DNA from: Anaerolineae bacterium
GTDB taxonomy: Bacteria; Chloroflexota; Anaerolineae; Aggregatilineales; Phototrophicaceae
Assembly (NCBI GenBank): GCA_025454715.1
Contig: JALONY010000007.1
Location: 1 to 21,055 of the forward strand
Length of the DNA: 21,055 nt
Direction of reading: 5' to 3'
The position numbers were made by a program, and so were the translations under genes. The notes under the pieces are model-generated. The model worked only from the letters and a program-made list of their open reading frames with translations. It did no database searches and was not told the DNA's origin. Of this stretch, positions 13,551-21,055 are shown piece by piece. The first letter of the stretch is position 1, and each line of letters opens with the position of its first letter.

Positions 13551-14763
13551 CCGCCTCGACCGCCTCGGCGGCGGCGTGCGCCCCGCCCAGCCCGGCCATC
13601 TCCGCCGCGAGGTCGCGGGCGGTCTGTTGCACCCGCGCATCGGCGAGGATGGCGCGTGTCCCCTCCAACAATTTGCCGTGGCGCACGTCGTGAGCGGTCA
13701 GGTTGAGGCCGACTTTGGCCTGAGCGGCGCGGCGAGCTTGCCCGCGCTGGTCGGCGGCGTGCGGCACCACCAGTTGTGGCACCCCATGTACCACGGCGCG
13801 GTGGGTCGAGCCCATCCCACCGTGGTGAATCATGATTTTGGCGCGGGGTAGCACCGCGTCGAACGGCACGTAATTAACGAGGCGCGTGCCACGCGGCAAC
13901 GCTTTCAGCAGGTCTTGCTTGGCCTCGGGCGCCATCGGGTTGTTGCCGATGGCCACCACCGGCAACAGGCCACAGCGCGCCGCCGCTTGCGCCGCCCACG
14001 CATAAAAGCCGAGGTCGCCGGTGAAGGTCGTGCCCAGCGTCACGACCGCCAGCGGAATCTCGGCAGGGATGGCCGTCAACCAGTCCGGCGAGGTGGCGGG
14101 TTCTGGCGTGCCGCCGACGAACGTGTTTTGGGGCAACAAATTGTGAAACTCGGCCTGATACCACGTGTCGCAAAAATAGCTCAGGTGCAGGTGTGGGCTG
14201 AGGATGGACGGGGTGGAGCCGCCCGAAAAGTTCTCGCCCGTCACGCCGAACAGCCCGCACAGGCGGTCAACCCGCTGGCGGCTGTCGTCGGCCAGCACCT
14301 TTTGGACGGGGTACAGCAAGGTCTCGTCCAATTCGCGCAGGGCAGGCCAGCCACACACCACCATCGGCACGCCCAACGCCTCGGCGGCGATGGCCGACGC
14401 GCTCAAAAACGGGTCGGTCAGGATCAAGTCGGGCGCGCCGTGGCGCTCGGCCAATGCCAGTAAGCCGCGCACGCCCGCAGCCACCTTGCCCTCGTCCAGC
14501 CACGTATCGAGGGCGCGCCGGTAGCGCACCATGACCGCCTCTTGCGGCTTGATGGTGCTGATGTCCGGCAAGGGCGGCGGCGGCCACAACCAACCGGTCT
14601 CGTCCAACGGCAAGAACGGCACATCGCCGACCGCCCCAGCAATCGCCGCGCCGCTCACCCACACTACGTCATGCCCACGCTCTACCAACGCTCGCGCCGT
14701 CCGCAAGAACCCACCCCAATCGGTGTGGCTATACAACGGCGCCGAAACACACCAAACCCGCAT
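13537..14763 (-). CDS. GT1-type glycosyltransferase (MGT-like, GT-B fold)
   Basis: The protein has 408 residues from ATG 14763, preceded by AGAGGTGAGG; the 46 extra upstream codons overlap the promoter of the divergent cyclase gene. The N-terminal acceptor domain starts MRVWCVSAPLYSH with GFLRTARALVERGHDVVWVSG, typical of GT-B enzymes. The C-terminal nucleotide-sugar site is clear: LVNYVPFDAVLPRAK, then MIHHGGMGSTHRAVVHGVPQ (311-330) and LVVPHAADQ (331-339), the HHGG...GVPxL..P...DQ pattern of the macrolide/sterol glycosyltransferase and UGT group. It should transfer a sugar from an NDP-sugar to a small hydrophobic acceptor. The donor and acceptor cannot be told from sequence, and no natural-product gene is adjacent. 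No terminator is visible, and its last 14 bases overlap the ychJ-like gene on the other strand. Confidence 0.92.
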   Translation of the reverse strand: MRVWCVSAPLYSHTDWGGFLRTARALVERGHDVVWVSGAAIAGAVGDVPFLPLDETGWLWPPPPLPDISTIKPQEAVMVRYRRALDTWLDEGKVAAGVRGLLALAERHGAPDLILTDPFLSASAIAAEALGVPMVVCGWPALRELDETLLYPVQKVLADDSRQRVDRLCGLFGVTGENFSGGSTPSILSPHLHLSYFCDTWYQAEFHNLLPQNTFVGGTPEPATSPDWLTAIPAEIPLAVVTLGTTFTGDLGFYAWAAQAAARCGLLPVVAIGNNPMAPEAKQDLLKALPRGTRLVNYVPFDAVLPRAKIMIHHGGMGSTHRAVVHGVPQLVVPHAADQRGQARRAAQAKVGLNLTAHDVRHGKLLEGTRAILADARVQQTARDLAAEMAGLGGAHAAAEAVEAVTRR

Positions 14764-14808
14764 CCTCACCTCTCGCACGTCGTCTCGAACCCATCGGAAC
14801 CGGCTTTC

Positions 14809-14814
14809 ATTGTA
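14809..14814 (-). promoter_or_regulatory. Weak -10 candidate (TACAAT) of the glycosyltransferase gene
   Basis: TACAAT on the minus strand lies about 45 bases before the glycosyltransferase ATG. A TTGCGG is only 14 bases upstream, so the -35 is poor. It sits back to back with the cyclase promoter at 14854-14882. Confidence 0.3.
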
Positions 14815-14853
14815 CACGCTCACGCCAACCGCAAGGCGCTGGGGGATGTCACG

Positions 14854-14882
14854 TTGCGCCATTCTTTCAATCTCCCTATACT
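14854..14882 (+). promoter_or_regulatory. Promoter of the tandem cyclase operon
   Basis: TTGCGC (14854-14859) and TATACT (14877-14882) are separated by 17 bases. The predicted start is about 28 bases before ATG 14917. The short leader is C-rich and has no Shine-Dalgarno sequence. Confidence 0.6.
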
Positions 14883-14916
14883 TGTGCATAACGCTTCCCA
14901 CCCCCCGCCACCCCTT

Positions 14917-16725
14917 ATGGAACCCACAGCTTCACCGGCCTCCCCCAATGCCACCTTCGCCATCGTCCAAGAAATTGGGGCGCTCAAGGCGTTGGTGGAG
15001 CACACCCGCGACTCGCTCAATCGCCAGCGCGAGATGCTACAAAAACGCGGCATCGGCATGGCCGACCTCACCCTACACGCCATCGACGGGCTGATTGACG
15101 CCTTCAACAAGTTCGTCGCCCTGATGCACCAAGAACAACACGAGGTGCGCCAACTGCGCTCCTTGGCCGAGAACGCCGCCGCCCTCAACCGCACACTGGT
15201 GTTGGATGAGGTGCTGAGCGACGCCATGGACGGCCTGATTGGCCTGAGTGGCGGCGAACGCGGCTGCATCATCCTCGTCGATGAGGCCACCGGCGATTTG
15301 GATTTCCGAATCCTCAGCGACAACGAGACCATCCACAACCGCGAGAAAGTCGGGCGCTTCAGCGGCCAAATCCCGCCCGAGAAGACGAGTGGCTTCAGCC
15401 GCTCGGTCATCCGGCAGGTCATCGAGAGCGGCGAGGCGTTGCTCAGCAGCAACATCAACGACGATGCGCGCCTGAGCGGGGTGCAGAGCATCATCGTGCA
15501 TGACCTGCGCTCGGTGGTGTGCGCGCCGATGCGCGTCAAAGACACGATGCTGGGGGTGGTCTACGTCGATAACCGCCTAAAAAGCGGCGCGTTCGGCGAG
15601 CGTGAGCGCACCCTGATTGCAGCCTTCGCCAACCAAGTGGCCGTGGCCATCGCCAACGCCCGCTTGTTCGCGGAGCTCCAGCGCACCCTCGCCGACATCA
15701 TCCGCGTCAAAGACCTGACCGATAACGTGTTCAACTCGCTGGATAGCTCGGTGATTACCACCGACCGGGACGGGGTCATCTTGCGCGCCAACCGCGCCGC
15801 CGCCGACCTGTTGGAGGTGCCCACGCCCGACGCGCTGGCTGGCAAAGCCTTGAAAACCGTGGCGGGCGTGCTGTATGACGCGCTCGACAGCGCGGTACGG
15901 GCAGTCTTGGAGACCAGCGAGGTGCAGGTGGTCGAGGCCGAGGTGCCCAGCGGGCGCAAGGCGCGCAGCGTCTTGCAAGCCAAGGTCAGCCCCCTGCGCG
16001 ACAAGGACGGCTACCCCCAAGGCGCGGCCATGGTCATCGACGACCTGACCGACCAACGCGACCGCAACGAGACCTTGCGAATCTTGCGCTATTACCTGCC
16101 GACCGCCATGCTCGAGAACATCAACGAAATCGCCGGTATTGGGCTGGACGGTGAGCGGCGCGAGGTGACGTGCATGTTCATCGACACCTACCCGCTCGTC
16201 CACCTGCCCACCGGCCTGCGCCCGCAAGAGGTGATGCAAAACGTCAACGTCTATTTGTCGCTGGCCTCGGAGGGCATCCACGACTCGGGCGGGGTGATCG
16301 ACAAATACATGGGCACCGAAATCATGGCCTTGTTCAACAGCCAGCTCAACCCGCTCAAGCACCACGCCGCCGCCGCAGTCGAGGCCGCGCTACGCATCCG
16401 CGATTATTTCGAGGTGCTGTACAAATCGCTGGGCATGACCACCCCGCTCTACCGCATCGGCATCAACACCGGCGTCGCCACGCTGGGCAACATCGGCAGC
16501 CACAACCGCCGCGACTTCACCGCGCTGGGCGATAGCATCAACCTGAGCAAACGGCTAGAAGAAAACGCCACCGACGGGCAAATCATCATCAGCGAGGCCA
16601 CCCGCGAGCACCTACAAGCCAACCCGTCACCGGCTGCCCGCAGGCTGCGCTTCGAACGCTTGACCGCCCTACAGGTACGCGGGCGTCAGCAACAGACCGA
16701 ACTCTACGAGGTGTTTGGGGTATGA
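14917..16725 (+). CDS. Coiled-coil/GAF/PAS/class III nucleotide cyclase, catalytic-half 'C2-like' paralog
   Basis: The protein has 602 residues from ATG 14917, 35 bases after a TATACT box; the frame is open 125 codons more but runs through the promoter and antisense to the glycosyltransferase. Order: helical/coiled-coil region (about 10-90), GAF (90-255, ending in FANQVAVAIANARLF), PAS (265-380) and a class III cyclase domain (390-602). It is predicted to be cytosolic. In the cyclase domain the first metal Asp is present (D423), but the usual GFT after it is replaced by TYPLVHL. The second metal Asp is Thr (T467 in DKYMGTEIMALF). The base-selecting K463 and D539, transition-state N542 and R546 (LGDSINLSKRLEE) are intact, indicating adenine specificity. 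Its homodimer therefore lacks a full metal site. The stop overlaps the start of its paralog. Ligands of the GAF and PAS domains are unknown. Confidence 0.93.
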   Translation: MEPTASPASPNATFAIVQEIGALKALVEHTRDSLNRQREMLQKRGIGMADLTLHAIDGLIDAFNKFVALMHQEQHEVRQLRSLAENAAALNRTLVLDEVLSDAMDGLIGLSGGERGCIILVDEATGDLDFRILSDNETIHNREKVGRFSGQIPPEKTSGFSRSVIRQVIESGEALLSSNINDDARLSGVQSIIVHDLRSVVCAPMRVKDTMLGVVYVDNRLKSGAFGERERTLIAAFANQVAVAIANARLFAELQRTLADIIRVKDLTDNVFNSLDSSVITTDRDGVILRANRAAADLLEVPTPDALAGKALKTVAGVLYDALDSAVRAVLETSEVQVVEAEVPSGRKARSVLQAKVSPLRDKDGYPQGAAMVIDDLTDQRDRNETLRILRYYLPTAMLENINEIAGIGLDGERREVTCMFIDTYPLVHLPTGLRPQEVMQNVNVYLSLASEGIHDSGGVIDKYMGTEIMALFNSQLNPLKHHAAAAVEAALRIRDYFEVLYKSLGMTTPLYRIGINTGVATLGNIGSHNRRDFTALGDSINLSKRLEENATDGQIIISEATREHLQANPSPAARRLRFERLTALQVRGRQQQTELYEVFGV

Positions 16726-18572
16726 CCGACGAAACCGCAAAACTGGACGACCTCGGCAAGGGCACCTTGCCCAGCACCAGCCAAGAAGCCGCACGCAAGC
16801 TGGTCGCCCGCGCCGAGGAGCTGGTGGCCTTGTTGCAAAACCAACGCGAGACCCTGCGCCTGCGCGGGATGAACCTGCCCACCGGCACACTCGAGACGGT
16901 CGTCAACGTCAAGGCGCGCCTCGAGGGGGTCAACAAGCAAATCCTCACGACCCTGATTGAGCTCCGCACCTTGCGCGCCCTCGCCGACACCACCGCCCTC
17001 ATCAGCGGCAACCTCGACCTCGACGAGGTGCTCAATCAGGTCATCGAGACGGTCATCAGCCTGACGGGCGCCGAGCGCGGTTACGTGGTGCTCAAGAACC
17101 GCGAGACCGGCGAATTCGACCATTTCGCGGTGGCGCGTGGCCTCGACATCACCATCGACGAGCGCGGCATGGCGCAAGCCAAGACCTCGCAAGCCCGCGA
17201 TTTCGTCATCAGCCGCACCATCATCGCCGATGTGGCCGCCACCGGCCAAGCCTTGCTGACCAACAACGCCCAAAACGACCCGCGCTACGCCGAGCAAAAA
17301 TCGGTGGTCGGCTTCGCGTTGCGGAGCGTGATTGCCGTGCCGCTCAAGGTGCGCGACGAAATCATCGGCATCGTCTACTGCGACAACCGCATGATTTCGG
17401 GCATGTTCCAGCAACGTGAGCTGGATATGTTGGCCGCCTTCGCCGACCAAGCCGCGGTCGCCATCGACAACGCCCGCTTGTTCATGGGCATCCGCGAGCG
17501 CCTCAACGAGATGACCAGCCTCAACCAACTCCTCGAGCGCATCTTCGACTCCATCCCGACCGCCGTCGTCAGCCTCGACAACCGCGACCTCATCAGCACC
17601 GCCAACCGCGCCGCCGAGCACTTGTTTGGCCGTGAAGGCAGCCTCGTGGGAACCGCCATCGCCAACGCGCTGGGCTCCCTGCCCGAGTCGCTTTACAACG
17701 CCATGCGCTTCGTCACCAACAGCGGCCAATCCAACCTCATCGAGGTCGAGATTGACCTGCCCAAGCGCGGGGTGCGTTATTGGACGGTGGTGCTGAGCGT
17801 ACTGCCCGCCGTGCGCGACCAAAGCGCGGGCTTGGCGTTGGTCATCGACGACATCACCGAACAACGCGCCCGTGAGCGCCAGCTCACCGAGGCCGCCCGC
17901 TACCTGCCGACCGCCCTGCTCAAAAACCTGAGGACGGTGGCCGCCCAAGACGTGGCCGGCCAAGAGCGCGAGATTACCGCCATGTCGTGCGACGTGCGCG
18001 GCTTTACCGCCTTCAGCGAGCGGCTCGACCCCGCCGACCTGATGCGTGTCATCAACCGCTACATCAGCCTCGCCAGCGACGCCATCAACCTGTATGAGGG
18101 CGTGGTCGATAAATACTTGGGCGATGCCGTCACCGGCCTGTTCAACACCCAGCTCAACCCCCAACGTGACCACGCCATCCGCGCCGTCAGCGCAGGGATG
18201 GCCATGCTCAGCGACCTGCAAGCCCTACACGAGACCATGCCAGAGGAACAACGCTTGTTCTACGGCATCGGCATCCACACCGGCACGGCGGTCTTGGGCA
18301 ACGTCGGCGGCAGTAGCCGCAAAGAGTTCGGGGCGCTGGGCGAGGCGATGGTCATCAGCAAAATCTTGCAAGAGAACGCCCGTGGCGTCATCCTCATCAG
18401 CGAGGAGACCTACGCCCAAATCCAAGACAGCTTCGAGTGTGAGCACGTCCCACTCGAGAAATCGAAAAATCGCCCCGACCTCACCCACGCCTATCGGGTG
18501 GTCAAGCGGTCACGACGCACCACCACCAACCTCCTGCTCGAGGCGTTGCTGGACGACGACGACGACGCCTAA
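16722..18572 (+). CDS. Coiled-coil/GAF/PAS/class III nucleotide cyclase, metal-half 'C1-like' paralog
   Basis: The protein has 616 residues; its ATG overlaps the upstream stop (ATGA, 16722-16725). It is a full-length paralog with the same order: coiled coil (about 20-90, sharing the LxxQRExLxxRG motif), GAF (90-255), PAS (265-385) and cyclase (390-597). The metal half is canonical: D424 in SCDVRGFTAFSERL, and K464 and D468 in VVDKYLGDAVTGLF. The transition-state half is lost: the segment equivalent to GDxxNxxxRLE reads GEAMVISKILQE, with E541 for Asp, V544 for Asn and I548 for Arg. Alone it should be inactive or very weak. With the upstream protein it would complete one active site. The C-terminus carries a basic patch (VVKRSRRTTT) and ends DDDDDA. 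No terminator with a U-run is visible before the next gene. Confidence 0.93.
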   Translation: MTDETAKLDDLGKGTLPSTSQEAARKLVARAEELVALLQNQRETLRLRGMNLPTGTLETVVNVKARLEGVNKQILTTLIELRTLRALADTTALISGNLDLDEVLNQVIETVISLTGAERGYVVLKNRETGEFDHFAVARGLDITIDERGMAQAKTSQARDFVISRTIIADVAATGQALLTNNAQNDPRYAEQKSVVGFALRSVIAVPLKVRDEIIGIVYCDNRMISGMFQQRELDMLAAFADQAAVAIDNARLFMGIRERLNEMTSLNQLLERIFDSIPTAVVSLDNRDLISTANRAAEHLFGREGSLVGTAIANALGSLPESLYNAMRFVTNSGQSNLIEVEIDLPKRGVRYWTVVLSVLPAVRDQSAGLALVIDDITEQRARERQLTEAARYLPTALLKNLRTVAAQDVAGQEREITAMSCDVRGFTAFSERLDPADLMRVINRYISLASDAINLYEGVVDKYLGDAVTGLFNTQLNPQRDHAIRAVSAGMAMLSDLQALHETMPEEQRLFYGIGIHTGTAVLGNVGGSSRKEFGALGEAMVISKILQENARGVILISEETYAQIQDSFECEHVPLEKSKNRPDLTHAYRVVKRSRRTTTNLLLEALLDDDDDA

Positions 18573-18682
18573 GCACCGGCGAGAAGTCGGGCGCACCCGC
18601 AAAGCGCCGCCGGAGGTTCATCCTCGCTTAAGCTACTTCGGTCATACTTGCGTGCATTGTGCCACCATCGAAGGGAATCGTC

Positions 18683-21055
18683 ATGTTTAGACCTCGTTTG
18701 TTCATCGCGCTCGTCACACTGCTGGCGATGCTGGTCATCGCGGCGGGCAGCGGCGCACAAGGGGCGTTGACCGTCACGCCACCCAGCGGCCCCAACGGCA
18801 CCACCCACACCGTCAGCGCGGTCGGGCTACAGCCCAATGCCCCCTACACGTTGGACGTGCTGTATCAGCCGACCAACGCCTTGGTCTTCACCACCGACTT
18901 CCAAAGTGATGGCGACGGCAATTACAGCATCGACCTGACCAGCGAACCCGCCGACCCGGCGGGCGTCTACGTCATCAACATCACCGAAAACGGCGCGGTC
19001 GTCCAGACCAGCAGCCTGACCATCACCGCCCCGACCGGTGCCGCAGGGGCGCAACTCGCGGCGGGCACGCAGGACGGTCAGCTCGACGAATCGCGCATCA
19101 GCGACGATTACACCCTGACCGGCACGGCAGGACAAATCATCAGCCTGACGTTGCGCTCCGGCGCGTTCGATGCCTTCTTGGTGCTGTATGACCCCGCTGG
19201 CTTGCAATTGCGCTATAGCGACAACGCGCTACCGCCCACCACCGACGCGCAAATCGCCGCCTTCGAGCTGCCCGCCGACGGCAACTACCGCGTCAGCGTC
19301 ACCAGCCGCAGCGCCGCCGAGACCAACGGCTCGCAACGCGCCAGCGGTGCCTACAGCTTGACCCTGAGCATCGCCCGCCCCGCCAACGAGGGCGCCATCG
19401 CCTATGGTGAGCTGGTGGTCGGTGAGCTGGGCATCGTCCAGCAAAGCGCCCAATACAGCTTCGAGGGGCGCGCTGGCGAGGTCGTGACCATCGATGTGCG
19501 CTCCGACGCCTTCGACCCCGCCGTCGCCCTCGTCTCGGGCAATGGCGACCGCCTCGCGCTCGATGACGACGGCGGCGGCGGCCTGAACGCCCGCATCAAC
19601 CGCTTCACCCTGCCCACCGACGGCACCTATTTAATCGTCGCCGACGGCTTCCGCGGCTTCACCGGCGACCGCACCCTGCAAGGGCGCTTCACGGTGGCGC
19701 TCACGGTCGAGGGCGAGGCCAGCGCGCCCGTCGCACAAGCCACCAGCACCCCCGCGCCCGACACTGCCCAAGTCACCCCGTTGCCCGCCCTGCCCAGCGG
19801 CAGCACCGGCACGCTCGACTTCGGCCAGTCGGCCATCGGTGAATTGACCGCCGAGGCGCAACTCGGGCGCTATACCTTCGTCGGCACCGCGGGCGATGTC
19901 ATCACCATCCAGACCGACTCGGACGAATTCGACCCCAAAATCCGCCTCTTGGACAGCGATGGCACCCTCATCGCCGAGGATGACGACAGCGGCTCTGGGC
20001 TCAACGCCTTGCTCGAAAACGTGACCTTGCCCCGCGATGGCGAATACGTCATCGAGGTCGATGGCTTCCGTGGCCCCAGCGGTGACCGCCAATTGTTCGG
20101 GCAGTTCAGCCTGACGCTCAACCGCACCGAGACCGCCGCTCAGGCCGTCCCGACCATCGTCCCGACCACCGCCCCCGAGACCGCGCAACCCACTGCCGTG
20201 CCGACCGTTGCGCCCAGCACCGGTCAATTGGCCAGCGGTGTGCCGCTCAACGGGGAGCTGACCGAGCAAGCCCAAACCGCCAGCTATACCTTCAATGGCG
20301 CACAAGGCGACACCATCACCCTCGACCTGACCAGCGACGACTTCGATCCGTTGGTGCGTGTGCTCTCGCCCGATGGCGCGGTCTTGGCCGAGGACGACGA
20401 CAGCGGCGGCGGCATTCAGGCGCGCATCAGCGAGGTCGTCTTGCCCGCCACCGGCACCTACACGGTCGAGGTGGACAGCTTCCGCGGGGTTGACCCCAAC
20501 CGCTTGGTCTTGGGCGCTTACACCCTGACCCTCACCCTGACCGCCGCGCCGGTCGAACCGACCGCCACCCCGACCCTACCGCCGACGGCCACCCCCGTCC
20601 CGACCAACACGCCGGAGGCCGCCGCCCCGACGGCTGAGCCGACCACCCCCGCCGCCGAGGTCACGCCCGACCCGACCGCCATCCCGCTCCCGACCGCAAC
20701 GCCGGTCACTGCCGAGCCTGCGGGCAGCACCGCGCCCGACAGCCTCGCTGACTTGCGCTTGCTGGGCTATGGCGATACCGCAACCGTCGTGTTCGACGGC
20801 GTGCCGGGTGCCTCGGAGTCGTTCCGCATGACCGGTCGCGCCGGTGACCTCGTGTCCATCACGGTCAAGAGCGCGGGCGATGTCGATACCGCCGTGCGCC
20901 TGTTCGACTCGACCGGTGCCCTGATTGCCGAGGACGACGACAGCGGCGCGGGCTTCGACCCCGAGCTGTTCGGCGTCGCCCTGCCCGCCGATGGTGATTA
21001 CTCGATCGTGCTCTACACCCTGTCGCCTGCCGCCCAATCCAGCGTCGAAATCACG
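18683..21055 (+). CDS. Secreted protein with five PPC-like domains and Pro/Thr linkers (3' end outside window)
   Basis: The open frame runs from ATG 18683 (AAGGGA 6 bases upstream) for 791 codons to the window edge without a stop. Residues 1-26 form a signal peptide (MFRPRLFIALVTLLAMLVIA, ending AGSGAQG). Residues about 28-115 look like an Ig-type beta domain. Then follow five copies of a bacterial pre-peptidase C-terminal (PPC) beta-sandwich: about 130-235, 236-345, 370-485, 515-625 and 690 to the end. Copies 2-5 share Y-x-F-x-G-x-AG-D, then a strand ending in an acidic DDDxGxG motif (near 293, 431, 569 and 749), then LPxxGxYxIxV. Linkers are rich in Pro, Thr and Ala. PPC domains are usually appended to secreted enzymes or surface proteins. 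No catalytic domain is visible so far, but one could lie beyond the edge. The 110-base gap before it holds only a weak CATACT at 18643-18648. Confidence 0.88.
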   Translation, partial: MFRPRLFIALVTLLAMLVIAAGSGAQGALTVTPPSGPNGTTHTVSAVGLQPNAPYTLDVLYQPTNALVFTTDFQSDGDGNYSIDLTSEPADPAGVYVINITENGAVVQTSSLTITAPTGAAGAQLAAGTQDGQLDESRISDDYTLTGTAGQIISLTLRSGAFDAFLVLYDPAGLQLRYSDNALPPTTDAQIAAFELPADGNYRVSVTSRSAAETNGSQRASGAYSLTLSIARPANEGAIAYGELVVGELGIVQQSAQYSFEGRAGEVVTIDVRSDAFDPAVALVSGNGDRLALDDDGGGGLNARINRFTLPTDGTYLIVADGFRGFTGDRTLQGRFTVALTVEGEASAPVAQATSTPAPDTAQVTPLPALPSGSTGTLDFGQSAIGELTAEAQLGRYTFVGTAGDVITIQTDSDEFDPKIRLLDSDGTLIAEDDDSGSGLNALLENVTLPRDGEYVIEVDGFRGPSGDRQLFGQFSLTLNRTETAAQAVPTIVPTTAPETAQPTAVPTVAPSTGQLASGVPLNGELTEQAQTASYTFNGAQGDTITLDLTSDDFDPLVRVLSPDGAVLAEDDDSGGGIQARISEVVLPATGTYTVEVDSFRGVDPNRLVLGAYTLTLTLTAAPVEPTATPTLPPTATPVPTNTPEAAAPTAEPTTPAAEVTPDPTAIPLPTATPVTAEPAGSTAPDSLADLRLLGYGDTATVVFDGVPGASESFRMTGRAGDLVSITVKSAGDVDTAVRLFDSTGALIAEDDDSGAGFDPELFGVALPADGDYSIVLYTLSPAAQSSVEIT

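Noticed and set aside
16704..18221. Minus-strand open frame (505 codons) opposite the second cyclase gene
   Set aside because: His/Gly/Asp/Val-rich composition typical of an antisense shadow. The plus strand has clear GAF, PAS and cyclase motifs.
18573..18682. GC-rich inverted segments after the second cyclase gene as a terminator
   Set aside because: Only short, imperfect pairing (CCGGCG with CGCCGCCGG) and no U-run.
20387..20947. Exact 21-base repeat as a mobile-element footprint
   Set aside because: It encodes the same acidic motif in successive PPC domains of one protein, so duplication of the domain explains it.

Overview
This is a gene-dense, high-GC bacterial chromosome segment with short intergenic gaps; none reaches 300 bases. 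The gene set suggests a member of the Chloroflexota, probably Anaerolineae-like: a one-TM Ser/Thr kinase with a large extracytoplasmic domain, beta-propeller lipoproteins, GAF-PAS-cyclase proteins, a secreted multi-PPC-domain protein and a two-domain bL25. This placement is inferred from gene content and style; no marker gene was compared.

Layout. (1) 1-2306, plus strand: the tail of a TolB-like propeller gene, then two translationally coupled membrane proteins that are paralogs of each other. (2) 2342-2872, plus: peptide deformylase with all three family motifs. Its stop overlaps the stop of the convergent gene. (3) 6152-2869, minus: a transmembrane Ser/Thr kinase coupled by an ATGA overlap to a propeller lipoprotein. 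(4) 7238-6322, minus: tRNA-Gly(CCC) followed by ribosomal protein bL25, each with its own recognisable promoter and terminator. (5) 7306-7683, minus: a small SWIM zinc-finger protein, divergent from an MFS transporter (to 9053, plus) whose 5' end looks frameshifted. (6) 12942-9130, minus: a three-gene sugar ABC importer (binding protein, two permeases, no ATPase), AglEFG-like. It has a strong promoter, candidate operators and a highly structured gap between the binding protein and the permeases. (7) 13164-13550, plus: a YchJ-like SEC-C protein, tail-to-tail with a GT1-type glycosyltransferase (14763-13537, minus). (8) 14917-18572, plus: two overlapping paralogs with coiled-coil, GAF, PAS and class III cyclase domains. 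(9) 18683 to the window end, plus: a secreted protein with five PPC-like domains, cut by the window edge.

The most interesting system is region 8. The two cyclase domains have lost opposite halves of the class III active site. The upstream protein keeps the base-selecting Lys/Asp and the transition-state Asn/Arg but has Thr in place of the second metal Asp. The downstream protein keeps both metal Asps but has lost the Asn and Arg. Neither homodimer could form a complete site, whereas a heterodimer would have exactly one. This is the arrangement of the C1/C2 halves of mammalian adenylyl cyclase, here on two ATGA-coupled bacterial genes. It is an inference from motif reading and can be tested.

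Protein starts were chosen from ribosome-binding sites, signal peptides and domain boundaries; several differ from the longest open frame. No CRISPR array, insertion sequence, integrase or phage gene is visible.
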